Assembly (NCBI GenBank): GCA_017941505.1
Contig: JAGAWH010000067.1
Span: 1 to 50,826, forward strand
DNA: 50,826 nucleotides
Reading direction: 5' to 3'
Origin: Faecalicoccus sp.
Lineage (GTDB): Bacteria > Bacillota_I > Bacilli_A > Erysipelotrichales > Erysipelotrichaceae
Under the pieces are notes generated by a model that saw only the letters and a program-made list of their open reading frames with translations, made no database searches and was not told where the DNA came from. A program made the position numbers and the translations under genes. Within the stretch, counting starts at the first letter, position 1. Each line of letters starts with the position of its first letter. Below are positions 7,559 to 16,223 of the stretch, piece after piece.

Positions 7559-9640
7559 TTAAAACGATTGACTGCCTTTTCTCTTTCGATCAATCGAAAC
7601 AATCCCAAAAGCTGAAATAAATTGGGCAGCAGTCCACAACAGGATATCATTTTCAACACCGGTTTTCGGTGTTGAAACATTAGAATTTAAATTCTTTACA
7701 GATGAATTGGTTTCTATTTGCTCATCAATGATCGTAAAATTCATTTCAACATTGCTGAAAAGGCCTGTATCATTGGACAGTAACAGCTTTACTGTATGTT
7801 GACCTGCTTGAAGTGTTCTTAGAAAATCAGCCATCAAAGTGATTCCATCGCTGTTCACTTGATAATGATTGGCATCGATTATCTGTCCATCTACCATGAC
7901 TCCCACCAAAACAGCTTCCATGTCGGCATCCGCCTTTAATTCCATACCGGATGCTTCCCCTTTATGCCACCAATATGTTTGCCCGTCATTTAAGAAATGA
8001 TAGGAAGTAACGATATTTGTATCTACATACAGGACTTGGGATGCAGCTGTTTGGTTTTCAGTACCCAGCTCATACAATGTTCTTTTAACGGTAGCATTCG
8101 ATTCTTTTAAATCGGTCCACTCAATCACGGTATAGCGCTGCTTACCTCCGATATTGTTGGTGATATATCCGGCATGACCATAGGTAAAGCTTAAGGTCTG
8201 CGTTTGTTTGGCAGCAGCTTCATCGATATCTTTCAGGTCATAACTTACCGTACTTGTGATTTCATCACCCGGCAAAAGTAACATTTCACTTTCTCTTTTT
8301 GAATGATCATGTCCAAACAGGAAGGTAATATTGACTCCAAGATCGGAATATTTATTTAATAAGGCTACCATTTCATTGGACCTGTCAATATTATATTGTT
8401 CTTTGCCTGACCAATTATCTAAGACATGAAGTCCGGCATGGGCCGCAACAACGACAAGCTCACCGCCATAGCTGCTTCGAAGTTCCTCTAAAAAATGTTC
8501 AAGATTTGGCAGAATATTTTCATAGGAATAACCGGTATTGGTCAATAAATTTTCATAATTAATGCCATATACAATTAGATTTTCCATGCCTGTGCTTGAA
8601 CCTTTATTTTGTTCCGAATTCAAAACTCTGCCATCAAAAATCACACCGGCTCCATCATAATCAGATTCTACTCCAAGATTGTTTTTGATGTTTTCATCTC
8701 TTGCGGCTGCTCCGTTTTCATGGTTACCCGATACAAATACCGTATCGATACCGCCGGATTGTGCTTCAAGACGCGAAATTAAGATATCCTTTGTCTTTGA
8801 ATAATTCTCACTTCCGACATCACCCGACATCCAATGATTGTTGCCCCAGTCACCGGTACATACAATCAAACCCGGTATGAGACCTTCATTATCTAAATTC
8901 ATCATATTATTAATGGCTTTGCCGATATTGGAAAATGTCTCATGAACATCGGAAAACACCAATAATTCCTGATTATTGACCCCATTACATACGATAAAGT
9001 TCACGGACATGGATTGATTGGATACCGTACTTACCGTTGTGTTTCCATCCTCATCTACTGCTTCCACATCCATACTTACAGCGCAATAAACAGGATGAAC
9101 TCCATATTCTGTTAAGTTATTTAAATCCTCAGCTGTATATGTATCGGTAATTTCTTCCACTTGAGATGCAGCTTTAACATGTGATGTAACGATATTTCCA
9201 TCCACATACCATGTAAATGTGATATCGCCTCCGACTGCACCTTCCGGCAGTTTGGCAGAGCAATTATAAACAGGTGTTTGATAATCACTTCCTGTCAAAA
9301 CATAGGGTGATACATCGGGATGCTCCACAATCTGAGGAGCTGTTTGATCCGTATCTTTTATTTCACTGTTACTTTTGGGTCTTTGCGGAGGAGAATTATG
9401 TTCTGAATTCGTATCGTTTAAAGAATTGTCAGTTTCCTGAATCGTGGACATATTGACAGTTTCTTCGGTTTCCTGAACTGTAATATCCGCAATAATGTTT
9501 GATGGATCATTTTCACATTCTTCCGTTTGCTGAACAACCGGTTCACTGATTTGCGATGCTTCGACAACTGCTTCAACACCCACAAATGAGAATGCCATCC
9601 ACATAGCTGCAACATATGTAACGAATCTTTTATTTCCCAT
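7559..9640 (-). CDS. Secreted, sortase-anchored calcineurin-like metallophosphoesterase
   Basis: From the ATG at 9640, which has a GGAGGA ribosome binding site, the product is 693 residues. An N-terminal signal peptide (NKRFVTYVAAMWMAFSFVGV) is followed by a Thr/Ser/Gln-rich linker and an Ig-like region. The metallophosphoesterase core has FSDVHE, CTGDWG, SGNHE, AAHAG and GHDHSK, which together supply the metal ligands. The C-terminus reads TPKTG, then a hydrophobic stretch and RKRKG, a variant LPxTG sorting signal. The enzyme is therefore likely displayed on the cell wall and could hydrolyse phosphoesters such as nucleotides. A longer in-frame extension to 9757 exists but overlaps the upstream gene and would bury the signal peptide. 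It is the third gene of the serine hydrolase operon. Confidence 0.85.
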   Translation of the reverse strand: MGNKRFVTYVAAMWMAFSFVGVEAVVEASQISEPVVQQTEECENDPSNIIADITVQETEETVNMSTIQETDNSLNDTNSEHNSPPQRPKSNSEIKDTDQTAPQIVEHPDVSPYVLTGSDYQTPVYNCSAKLPEGAVGGDITFTWYVDGNIVTSHVKAASQVEEITDTYTAEDLNNLTEYGVHPVYCAVSMDVEAVDEDGNTTVSTVSNQSMSVNFIVCNGVNNQELLVFSDVHETFSNIGKAINNMMNLDNEGLIPGLIVCTGDWGNNHWMSGDVGSENYSKTKDILISRLEAQSGGIDTVFVSGNHENGAAARDENIKNNLGVESDYDGAGVIFDGRVLNSEQNKGSSTGMENLIVYGINYENLLTNTGYSYENILPNLEHFLEELRSSYGGELVVVAAHAGLHVLDNWSGKEQYNIDRSNEMVALLNKYSDLGVNITFLFGHDHSKRESEMLLLPGDEITSTVSYDLKDIDEAAAKQTQTLSFTYGHAGYITNNIGGKQRYTVIEWTDLKESNATVKRTLYELGTENQTAASQVLYVDTNIVTSYHFLNDGQTYWWHKGEASGMELKADADMEAVLVGVMVDGQIIDANHYQVNSDGITLMADFLRTLQAGQHTVKLLLSNDTGLFSNVEMNFTIIDEQIETNSSVKNLNSNVSTPKTGVENDILLWTAAQFISAFGIVSIDRKRKGSQSF

Positions 9641-9701
9641 TTTGAATTTTCCTCCATTTACACAATATCGGTTTTTAGACCAAAATAAAAGCCCAAAAGG
9701 G

Positions 9702-10292
9702 CTAATATTTTTTATCACCATATTGAAGAATATGAAATCCATCTTCATCCCCTTCAATAATCGTTACGGAACAGTTTCCGATTAAATCCCCGGTATGAAT
9801 ACCGCATGTGATGAAGTAAGGATCGATTCTTTCAAGCACATGGCGGATAATACTGCCGTGTGATACGATCAAAACATTGGAATCCGGATATTGATCCATG
9901 ATTCCCTTCATCGTATGAAAGAATCGGTCGGTGGCATCCTTTTTATTTTCCCCGTTACAGAAGGCATATCCCTCCGGGTGCTCTTTACGAATGGATACCC
10001 AGTCGATTTCATCCTGGCGCTCGGCCTCTAAATCCCCATAGAACAATTCCTTAAAACCTTTTTTCTGGGTAATAGGTATATCTCTTTGACCAATCATGAT
10101 CCGCAGGGTATCATAAGCTCTTTCCTGTGTGGAAGAATACGCATGATCAAATTCAATATTCTTTAATCGATTACCGGCCTCTTTTGCCTGGCTTTCCCCT
10201 TTTTCCGTTAAAGGAGAATCCACCCATCCCTGTACCATTTTCTTGGTGTTGAATAATGTTTCTCCATGCCGAACGATATAAAAAACTGTCAT
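9702..10292 (-). CDS. Histidine phosphatase family protein (phosphoglycerate mutase-like)
   Basis: The product of 196 residues opens with the catalytic RHGETLFN motif (TVFYIVRHGE), has a proton-donor-like EL region (KELFYGDLEAE), and ends with the second catalytic His in LIVSHGSIIRHVL. This is the branch 1 histidine phosphatase superfamily, which removes phosphate from small molecules; the substrate is unknown. The ATG at 10292 follows an AGAGGAATAAAA ribosome binding site; an upstream in-frame ATG at 10334 would overlap the preceding gene. The gene begins 3 bases after the serine hydrolase gene stops. Confidence 0.9.
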   Translation of the reverse strand: MTVFYIVRHGETLFNTKKMVQGWVDSPLTEKGESQAKEAGNRLKNIEFDHAYSSTQERAYDTLRIMIGQRDIPITQKKGFKELFYGDLEAERQDEIDWVSIRKEHPEGYAFCNGENKKDATDRFFHTMKGIMDQYPDSNVLIVSHGSIIRHVLERIDPYFITCGIHTGDLIGNCSVTIIEGDEDGFHILQYGDKKY

Positions 10293-10294
10293 TT

Positions 10295-12100
10295 TTATTC
10301 CTCTTTGATTAACTGTCCAAACATTCTCGGGCAAATCGTACTTTGAGCGGTTCGATAAAGAACATCAATAGCGCCGCTGTTTTGCAGGTAGCCTTTTACC
10401 ATTGTAGTAAACCAGCCCTCGGTTGTGACTTTACCCAGCGTAGATAATAATACCTCACTTCCCGGTAATTCATCCATACGAATTTCAATTTTATCCGGTA
10501 CTGCATCGTCATCATGATCATAGAAATAGATATTGAAAATGCGCATCGTAGCCTCTTCCGGGAAGACAATCTCATTACGCAATACAAAGCGGTCATATTC
10601 ATCAGTGGTTGCGATGGTATGCATTTTGACGATATATTCTTCCCCGTGTAATGAAATCGTATTTAAGGAATATGTATTGCCAAAACTGCACTTCAAAGAA
10701 TGCACTTCTTCGCCTTCCACAATTTCAATGGTGAAAGAGCCATCTTTTGTATCTTTAAAACCGATTTTTGAGATCCCATCGGTAAAGTTATTGTGCATGA
10801 CCTGCGCCATTAAAGGAAAAATGCCAACACCCTTTATATCTAAATCGTAGTAAACATCATTCAAGTTATTCAGCCATTTAAACTGTGTTCGGCTGCGGTC
10901 AATTTCCCGCTTCTGCCGCCATTGTTCACGAAGTAAAAACGGCCAGAAAGTATTTCCGGACTGCGAGTTTTCAAATGCCCTTAATTTCGATGTATCCCCG
11001 CTTCCTGATAATGGCGTATCGCTAATGGTGATGTTTGTCATCGCATCGGTTATGATGCGATGCATTTCACCCTTTTGGAAGATTTCGCTGTTACCGGCAT
11101 TGGTAACCACCACCATATCAATATCTTTATAACAGTAAACGTTCTGTCCTAACATACCGTTAAAGGCAAAGGCCCCCGGACGCTCGGAATTGATCCAAAT
11201 ATGCAGACCGTATTGCGGACTTTTTTCCAAACCGGTCTCAATTTGCGGATAGGTGGATTCCTCCACCCAGGTTTTCGGAATGATCTGTTTATTGTTCCAC
11301 ATACCTTCCTGCAAATATAAAACACCCAGCTTTGCCATATCTTCAATCCGCATAAAAAGACCCCAGCCGCCTTTGGTGATGCCTTCCGGACTGGTTTCCC
11401 AGAAAATTCGGGAAATACCCAATGGCTTAAATAAGTGTTCTTTTAAATAATCAAACATCGTGATACCGGTAATCCGGGTCACAATGGCTGACAACATATA
11501 CGAATTCATGGAATTATAGTCAAACTGCGTTCCCGGTACAAAGTTCTGATTGGATTCGATAAAGCTCTGGATCCAATTATCCCCGGAGATTGCTCCTGTC
11601 TCATTAAAAGCTGCTCCCGATGACATAGTTAAAAGATCCCATACCGTAATATCTTTTTTTAACAGCGTATTGAAGTTCATCATCGTATATCTTTCCGGAA
11701 AAATATCCCGTAAAGTATCCGATGTCTTTAATTTTCCTTCATGTACCAATAGGCCGATTGCCATACCGGTAATACTTTTACACATAGAATGGGTCACATG
11801 CCATAAATCCAGATCATATGGTGTATAGCCAACTTCGGCAATGACCTTCCCGTGCCTCAACATCATGAACTTTTGAATCTGTGCTTTTGTACTGGCAGCC
11901 AGCTTTTCCTCCAATGAAAGAACTTCCCCACTTAATATACCAACCGATTCCGGAGTGCATCTTTCCAATTTGGTTTCATCAATGCTCTCTTCAGGGAATG
12001 CCGGTTTTTGCGGTGTAAAGGTGGTACGGCTGATGCCTTCGGTTTGATGTGTCATCAATTTAGCCATCATTTCGCCAACATAAAATTCCCAGTTTGCCAT
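10295..12100 (-). CDS. Serine hydrolase, beta-lactamase/penicillin-binding-protein-like, with extra C-terminal domain
   Basis: The 601-residue protein has a class C beta-lactamase-like domain (about residues 60-370). It contains the nucleophile motif SMCKS (SxxK) and a Tyr motif YNSMN (YxN), and the third-motif region is less clear. Residues about 400-600 form an additional beta-rich domain of unknown role. There is no signal peptide, which suggests a cytoplasmic esterase or peptidase rather than a secreted beta-lactamase. ATG 12100 is chosen because AAGGAAGTGAT lies just upstream. It is the first gene of a three-gene operon and faces the PadR/DUF2812 pair across 154 bases, so the PadR operators may influence it as well. 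Confidence 0.85.
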   Translation of the reverse strand: MANWEFYVGEMMAKLMTHQTEGISRTTFTPQKPAFPEESIDETKLERCTPESVGILSGEVLSLEEKLAASTKAQIQKFMMLRHGKVIAEVGYTPYDLDLWHVTHSMCKSITGMAIGLLVHEGKLKTSDTLRDIFPERYTMMNFNTLLKKDITVWDLLTMSSGAAFNETGAISGDNWIQSFIESNQNFVPGTQFDYNSMNSYMLSAIVTRITGITMFDYLKEHLFKPLGISRIFWETSPEGITKGGWGLFMRIEDMAKLGVLYLQEGMWNNKQIIPKTWVEESTYPQIETGLEKSPQYGLHIWINSERPGAFAFNGMLGQNVYCYKDIDMVVVTNAGNSEIFQKGEMHRIITDAMTNITISDTPLSGSGDTSKLRAFENSQSGNTFWPFLLREQWRQKREIDRSRTQFKWLNNLNDVYYDLDIKGVGIFPLMAQVMHNNFTDGISKIGFKDTKDGSFTIEIVEGEEVHSLKCSFGNTYSLNTISLHGEEYIVKMHTIATTDEYDRFVLRNEIVFPEEATMRIFNIYFYDHDDDAVPDKIEIRMDELPGSEVLLSTLGKVTTEGWFTTMVKGYLQNSGAIDVLYRTAQSTICPRMFGQLIKEE

Positions 12101-12170
12101 GATATCACTTCCTTTTCGCAATACTATACCACGCTAAAATCGATTTTCAACCGAAGTTTTCATTATCCTA

Positions 12171-12199
12171 TTGACAATTATATCGGCTTCCGATATATT
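12171..12199 (+). promoter_or_regulatory. padR promoter
   Basis: A consensus -35 TTGACA (12171-12176) and -10 TATATT (12194-12199) are separated by exactly 17 bases. The first PadR-type palindrome overlaps the spacer and the -10. Confidence 0.88.
12179..12197. promoter_or_regulatory. PadR-type operator 1
   Basis: A perfect 8-3-8 inverted repeat, TATATCGG-CTT-CCGATATA, overlaps the -10 of the padR promoter. PadR family repressors commonly bind such AT-rich palindromes at their own promoters. Confidence 0.82.
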
Positions 12200-12206
12200 A
12201 TGAGTA

Positions 12207-12229
12207 GATATATCGAGCTCCGATATATC
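12207..12229. promoter_or_regulatory. PadR-type operator 2
   Basis: A second inverted repeat, GATATATCG-AGCTC-CGATATATC, has the same 19-base core as operator 1 and lies with its centre 30 bp away, about three helical turns. It covers the likely transcription start. Two in-phase sites suggest cooperative autorepression. Confidence 0.82.
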
Positions 12230-12254
12230 GGGCGACAATACAGGAGGATATCAT

Positions 12255-12569
12255 ATGGCAGAAACAATTGTCTTAACTGAGGCAACCTATTATATCTTAT
12301 TAGCTTTATATCAACCCCGGCATGGATACGGCATTATGCAGCAGGTAGAAGAATTATCAAACGGAAGAGTTAAGCTGGCAGCAGGAACGCTCTATGGTGC
12401 CTTAAATACGATGGTTGATAAAAAATGGATCATTCAGCTTCCCGTGGTTGACGGAAGCCGGAAAAAGAATTACCAAATCACTCCCGAAGGATTGATTGTA
12501 TTGAAAAATGAAGTAGAACGATTAAGAGAGCTTGTCAAAAACGGGTATGAAATATTAGGAGGATCATAA
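12255..12569 (+). CDS. PadR family transcriptional regulator
   Basis: A 104-residue PadR-like winged-helix protein: LTEATYYILLALYQPRHGYGIMQQVEE is the signature N-terminus, AAGTLYGALNTMV the recognition region, and RKKNYQITPEGL the wing. It lacks the long C-terminal dimerisation domain and so belongs to the short subfamily. These repressors respond to small molecules or toxic compounds. An AGGAGG site lies 7 bases upstream. It is co-transcribed with the DUF2812 gene 2 bases downstream, and two matching palindromes at its promoter point to autoregulation. Confidence 0.92.
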   Translation: MAETIVLTEATYYILLALYQPRHGYGIMQQVEELSNGRVKLAAGTLYGALNTMVDKKWIIQLPVVDGSRKKNYQITPEGLIVLKNEVERLRELVKNGYEILGGS

Positions 12570-12571
12570 AC

Positions 12572-13084
12572 ATGGCAGAAAGAAAGACAATGCATAGATG
12601 GTATTGGGTATGGGATTTTGAAAAAGAAGAACAATGGTTAAATGAAATGGCAGCTGAAGGCTGGTCGCTGGTGGATGTAGGATATTGCACATATACATTT
12701 GAAAAAACCGAACCGAATATGTACTGCATCCGCTTAGAGATGCGTAAAGCAGATGATGATTATATTTCTTTTATGGAAGATACCGGTGCTGAATATATCG
12801 GCAGAGTTCTTCAATGGCTCTACTTCCGTAAAAAGAGTGAACTTGGACAGTTTGATCTATTCTCGGATATCGATTCAAAGATCACCCATCTGCAGGGAAT
12901 CTATCGTATGGTTATGACACTTGGAATGCTCAATCTTGTGATAGGTACACTGAATGCGATGGTAGAAGGAAATGGATTGATCCGTACAATGAATTTACTG
13001 GTGGCAACACTTCTTATGTATGGTGCCGGACGATTAAAAGGAAAAATTGAATATTTGGAAAAAGAAAGACAGATACATGAATAG
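12572..13084 (+). CDS. DUF2812 membrane protein, PadR partner
   Basis: The 170-residue protein carries a DUF2812 domain in its N-terminal half (EEQWLNEMAAEGWSLVDVG, then YTFEKTEP and YIGRVLQWLYFRKK). Two hydrophobic segments follow near the C-terminus (about residues 113-155), so it is probably anchored in the membrane with a cytoplasmic DUF2812. In Bacillota, DUF2812 genes frequently sit directly behind a short PadR gene; the biochemical role is unknown. It begins 2 bases after padR stops, which itself contains the AGGAGG ribosome binding site. A strong terminator follows immediately. Confidence 0.85.
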   Translation: MAERKTMHRWYWVWDFEKEEQWLNEMAAEGWSLVDVGYCTYTFEKTEPNMYCIRLEMRKADDDYISFMEDTGAEYIGRVLQWLYFRKKSELGQFDLFSDIDSKITHLQGIYRMVMTLGMLNLVIGTLNAMVEGNGLIRTMNLLVATLLMYGAGRLKGKIEYLEKERQIHE

Positions 13085-13086
13085 TA

Positions 13087-13122
13087 AGACCAGGCATTTA
13101 ACGCAAATGCCTGGTCTTTTTT
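13087..13122 (+). terminator. Terminator of the padR operon
   Basis: AGACCAGGCATTT pairs with AAATGCCTGGTCT over 13 bp around a 3-4 base loop, followed by a run of T. The converging minus-strand gene ends inside the 5' arm. Confidence 0.92.
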
Positions 13123-13719
13123 GAAGATTGAAATGTCTCTAACCCAATCAAAATAATCAACACAAATCCGACAAATCCGCTTGCCGCTTCCATGATAAGC
13201 GTAAAGGAACTGAATGGATTGCCAAACGTTCCTAACATCGATCTTTCAAGCGACAACATGGCACCGATAGCGCTGACAAGAGATATATTTCTTAGTACCG
13301 CAATCCTGCGATTATGGGATTGGTGTGCACGTATCGATTCAATCACCGCATGGATAATCAAATAAAAGGTATAGGCTGCCATCACAATCATCACAATTTA
13401 ATGGATATTGATTGTTTCTTTTTTCCACGATACTTAAGGTAACAACACCTGCAATTACGATCGACAACATCATTATGCCAAGTCCGCAGATCCTGATGGT
13501 TGGTCGGATACTTTTTCTATCTGCCTTAATGATGGATGCGCGCATGAGTGACAAGGCCAGATAGTATACAAACATCGTAAAAAACCAATAAGAATGATAT
13601 ACAATCGCCAAAATCCCATTATATAAGGAATAAATCAAATTCCATCCCATGTTGATGAAAGAAATCCAAAGTACGCGAAAATTTTTATCTTTCTTCAGCT
13701 CTTGCAGCCATTGATTCAT
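13098..13719 (-). pseudogene. Frameshifted multi-spanning membrane protein
   Basis: Two overlapping minus-strand frames, 13339-13719 (start MNQWLQELKKD) and 13098-13394 (VMAAYTFYLIIHAVIESIRAHQ), look like the two halves of one membrane protein of about 210 residues with six hydrophobic segments. The first frame runs from a normal start through four segments to VEKRNNQYPLN and then turns into non-sense (CDDCDGSLY). The second frame picks up a hydrophobic helix at that point and has a stop just before, with no ribosome binding site. A one-base indel near 13390-13400 would join them. It is coupled to nudC by an ATGA overlap. Family unknown; it could also be a sequencing error. Confidence 0.6.
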
Positions 13720-14528
13720 TTCGGTTCTTTACCTAACGCAAAGGTCTGCATCATCTCTGCTGTCAACGATAATAAATTATCCGGGTCTACCTTAATATCT
13801 TCTCTTTTTACCCAGCCTGCCTTAGAGAGTTCATCGGTATCTAATACAATCTCATCTGAACCATCGACATCGCAATAGAATCCAAACAACATGTTGGAAT
13901 CAAAACCCCATGGCTGGGATTTATAGTAGCGGATATTCTTAACATGTAAGCCAACCTCTTCCATCACTTCACGGCGTACGGTTGCCTCTGCGCTTTCTCC
14001 GATTTCACAGAAACCGGCTAAAAGTGCTCTTCCGGTAAATTCCCTGCCCGCATAGCGTGACATCAAAATGGAATCACCATTGGTGACACCCATAATTACC
14101 GCAGGCGCAATGGTTGGGAAAACCATATTGCCGCAATTCGGACAGATCATCACTCTTTCCTTCGTTCCTTTTTTCATCGGTGTGGCACAGGCACCGCAAT
14201 AGCGGTTTCTTCGATTCCAGCTGTATAAATGGAATCCCGTCATCCCCGCAAAACATAAATCCTGAGGATTACACATACGTAAAACTCGCATTTTTTTCTT
14301 TACATATCCTTCGGGAATCGAACCTTCTCCTAAGAAAAAGGCTCTGTCATCTAAAGAGAACAAATACTGGAGCTCACCTTCAAATTCATCTACATGAACA
14401 AAGTCCACTTCATCGCTGTCTTTTACGACAATATCTTTATTATCATAAATCAGAACATAATCTTTATCTCTTGGTTCTATATGCACATATTCGTTATGAA
14501 AAATCGTCGGTTCTATATCTTGTATCAT
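13716..14528 (-). CDS. nudC: NAD+ diphosphatase (NADH pyrophosphatase), Nudix family
   Basis: The product of 270 residues has a four-Cys zinc ribbon (CGACATPMK and CPNCG, about 105-127), then the Nudix box GFCEIGESAEATVRREVMEE, which fits Gx5Ex7REUxEE. Downstream lies SQPWGFDSNMLFGF, matching the SQPWPF motif that marks NudC enzymes. NudC cleaves NAD(H) to NMN(H) and AMP and can remove NAD caps from RNA. The ATG at 14528 is preferred over an upstream in-frame start because GAGGAAGCTGAT precedes it. The frameshifted membrane gene overlaps its stop. Confidence 0.92.
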   Translation of the reverse strand: MIQDIEPTIFHNEYVHIEPRDKDYVLIYDNKDIVVKDSDEVDFVHVDEFEGELQYLFSLDDRAFFLGEGSIPEGYVKKKMRVLRMCNPQDLCFAGMTGFHLYSWNRRNRYCGACATPMKKGTKERVMICPNCGNMVFPTIAPAVIMGVTNGDSILMSRYAGREFTGRALLAGFCEIGESAEATVRREVMEEVGLHVKNIRYYKSQPWGFDSNMLFGFYCDVDGSDEIVLDTDELSKAGWVKREDIKVDPDNLLSLTAEMMQTFALGKEPK

Positions 14529-14612
14529 ATCAGCTTCCTCATTTCTTCCTTTTTTATTATATCGATAAAAAAAGAACACTTTCAACATTTCTGACTGTGA
14601 TACACTCTAGAT

Positions 14613-15236
14613 ATGAAGATTCAATATTTAGAAGTCAATCATCCCATCGACATCGATCTACGTGACACCTTTGCGGTCATTGTCAAAGGCACTCTTCCCT
14701 ATTTAGATTACAAATGGATCCTGGATATAAGAGAAAAATGTATTCAAAATCATGTCGTTTTTATCTTTGAAAGCACCGGAGAAATCTTTATTAAAGATCA
14801 TGTACGCTATACCTTAGATGCAGCTACTGCCAAAGCGCAGGCACGTAAAGCAGGCATTGATGTATTTTATCACGATCAGCTCTTTGAAAGATTATCTAAA
14901 TCATCCTTCCGCTGTCGCTTTCAGCTCAATCAAAAGGATATTGACTATATCAACAATAAAGGATGGGATACGATTTATCGCCATGCCGAAGAAATGATCG
15001 AGTCCCGCTTAGCGCCCAAATTTATTGACAACGATGGAAAACAGACACCGATGAAAGGTCACCCTGTCTTTATCGCCCAGCATGCCACAGCCACCTGCTG
15101 CAGAGGATGTCTATATAAATGGCATCATATTTCAAAAGACAAAACACTGAATGATTGGGAAACGCATTATGTGGTATCTGTTATCATGGAGTACATTCTG
15201 AAACAATATATTGAGAAACAAATTGAATATACGTAA
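14613..15236 (+). CDS. DUF4186 protein with a DUF5131-like N-terminal segment
   Basis: The C-terminal half (about residues 95-200) is a DUF4186 domain: HPVFIAQHATATCCRGCLYKWH and DWETHYVVSVIMEYIL are hallmark stretches. Residues about 20-88 resemble the C-terminal end of DUF5131 (phage Gp37/Gp68-like, radical-SAM-like) proteins, as in LDYKWILDIREKCIQNHVVF, then an FESTG/FIKDH region and QARKAGIDV. The rest of DUF5131, including its cysteine cluster, is missing. No ribosome binding site precedes the ATG; a TGTGATACACT-like -10 lies about 7 bases before it, so the mRNA may be leaderless. The function is unknown. Confidence 0.72.
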   Translation: MKIQYLEVNHPIDIDLRDTFAVIVKGTLPYLDYKWILDIREKCIQNHVVFIFESTGEIFIKDHVRYTLDAATAKAQARKAGIDVFYHDQLFERLSKSSFRCRFQLNQKDIDYINNKGWDTIYRHAEEMIESRLAPKFIDNDGKQTPMKGHPVFIAQHATATCCRGCLYKWHHISKDKTLNDWETHYVVSVIMEYILKQYIEKQIEYT

Positions 15237-15258
15237 AATAGATGCGGGAGGGAATTTT

Positions 15259-16194
15259 ATGGCTTTAAGTCTTTCTTTAGCCACACAAATCTGCGCATTA
15301 TTTATCATTATCGCAGTTGGCTATATTTTAATTAAAACGAATCTTTGTCAGATCGAACACTCCAAAATGTTGTCGCTGATTGTACTGTATGTCAGTACAC
15401 CGTGCGCCATTATCAATGCGTTTCAGATCGATCTAACACCGGAAAGAGTACAGGGATTTATCGTATCGATCGTTGCGGCATTTGCGGCAAATATCTCATT
15501 TATTCTTCTGGCCAATGTGCTCTCACCGATCTTTCATTTCAATGATGTGGAAAAGGCATCGGTTATTTACTCCAATGCGGGTAATTTGATCATTCCTCTT
15601 GTCAGTATCGTTTTAGGTGAAGAGATGGTCTTCTATTGTTCCGGATATATGTTGGTACAGACCGTATTGTTGTGGACACATTGTAACTTCTTGATCAGCG
15701 GAGAGAAAAATTTCGACATTAAAAAGATACTGAAGAACATAAACGTAATCGCAATCTTTGTGGGCATGTTGTTTTTCTTCACAGGCATTCAGCTTCCGAC
15801 TGTCATTGCCAGTGCCGTTAACTCCATGGCTGCTCTGATTGGTCCGTTATCCATGTTTGTGGTTGGTATGTTACTTTCACAGATGGACTTAAAAAAGGTA
15901 ATCCTCGATAAAAGAGCTTACCTTGTCTGCTTCATCCGCTTGATTTTCATGTCGCTGATCATGGCTGTTCTATATATTATCGCAACGCACTTCCTTTATG
16001 AGGGAGCTGCCCAGGTGTTGATGATTTCCCTATTGGCGGCCAGCGGCCCGGCTGCCAGCACAGTTACACAATTTGCCCAGATTTATGATCGCAATGCCTA
16101 TCAGGCATCGGTCATCAATGCCTTATCGGTTATCTTGTGTATTGTCACAATGCCAATCATCAATATGATCTTTACCCACTTTACAGGGTTATAA
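15259..16194 (+). CDS. AEC family transporter (auxin efflux carrier-like permease)
   Basis: A 311-residue membrane protein with about ten hydrophobic segments in two halves, typical of the AEC/membrane-transport family. The N-terminal LSLATQICALFIIIAVGYIL and NAGNLIIPLVSIVLGEE segments fit, and so does the C-terminal LAASGPAASTVTQFAQIYD region with its crossover helix. Family members export malate, lactate or other organic acids. The ATG at 15259 is chosen for its GGGAGGG ribosome binding site; the longer frame from 15211 overlaps the DUF4186 gene. It lies 22 bases after that gene, possibly in the same transcript. Confidence 0.88.
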   Translation: MALSLSLATQICALFIIIAVGYILIKTNLCQIEHSKMLSLIVLYVSTPCAIINAFQIDLTPERVQGFIVSIVAAFAANISFILLANVLSPIFHFNDVEKASVIYSNAGNLIIPLVSIVLGEEMVFYCSGYMLVQTVLLWTHCNFLISGEKNFDIKKILKNINVIAIFVGMLFFFTGIQLPTVIASAVNSMAALIGPLSMFVVGMLLSQMDLKKVILDKRAYLVCFIRLIFMSLIMAVLYIIATHFLYEGAAQVLMISLLAASGPAASTVTQFAQIYDRNAYQASVINALSVILCIVTMPIINMIFTHFTGL

Positions 16195-16197
16195 AAA

Positions 16198-16223
16198 AAA
16201 GCCGGTTCATATGAATCGGCTTT
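16198..16223. terminator. Bidirectional terminator between AEC and Cof genes
   Basis: AAAGCCG and CGGCTTT flank a GTTCATATGAAT centre, which is itself partly palindromic; A-tract upstream and T-tract downstream allow use by both converging genes. Confidence 0.82.

Noticed and set aside
9641..9757. N-terminal extension of the wall-anchored phosphoesterase
   Set aside because: It would overlap the upstream gene and bury the signal peptide; the ATG at 9640 has the only good ribosome binding site.
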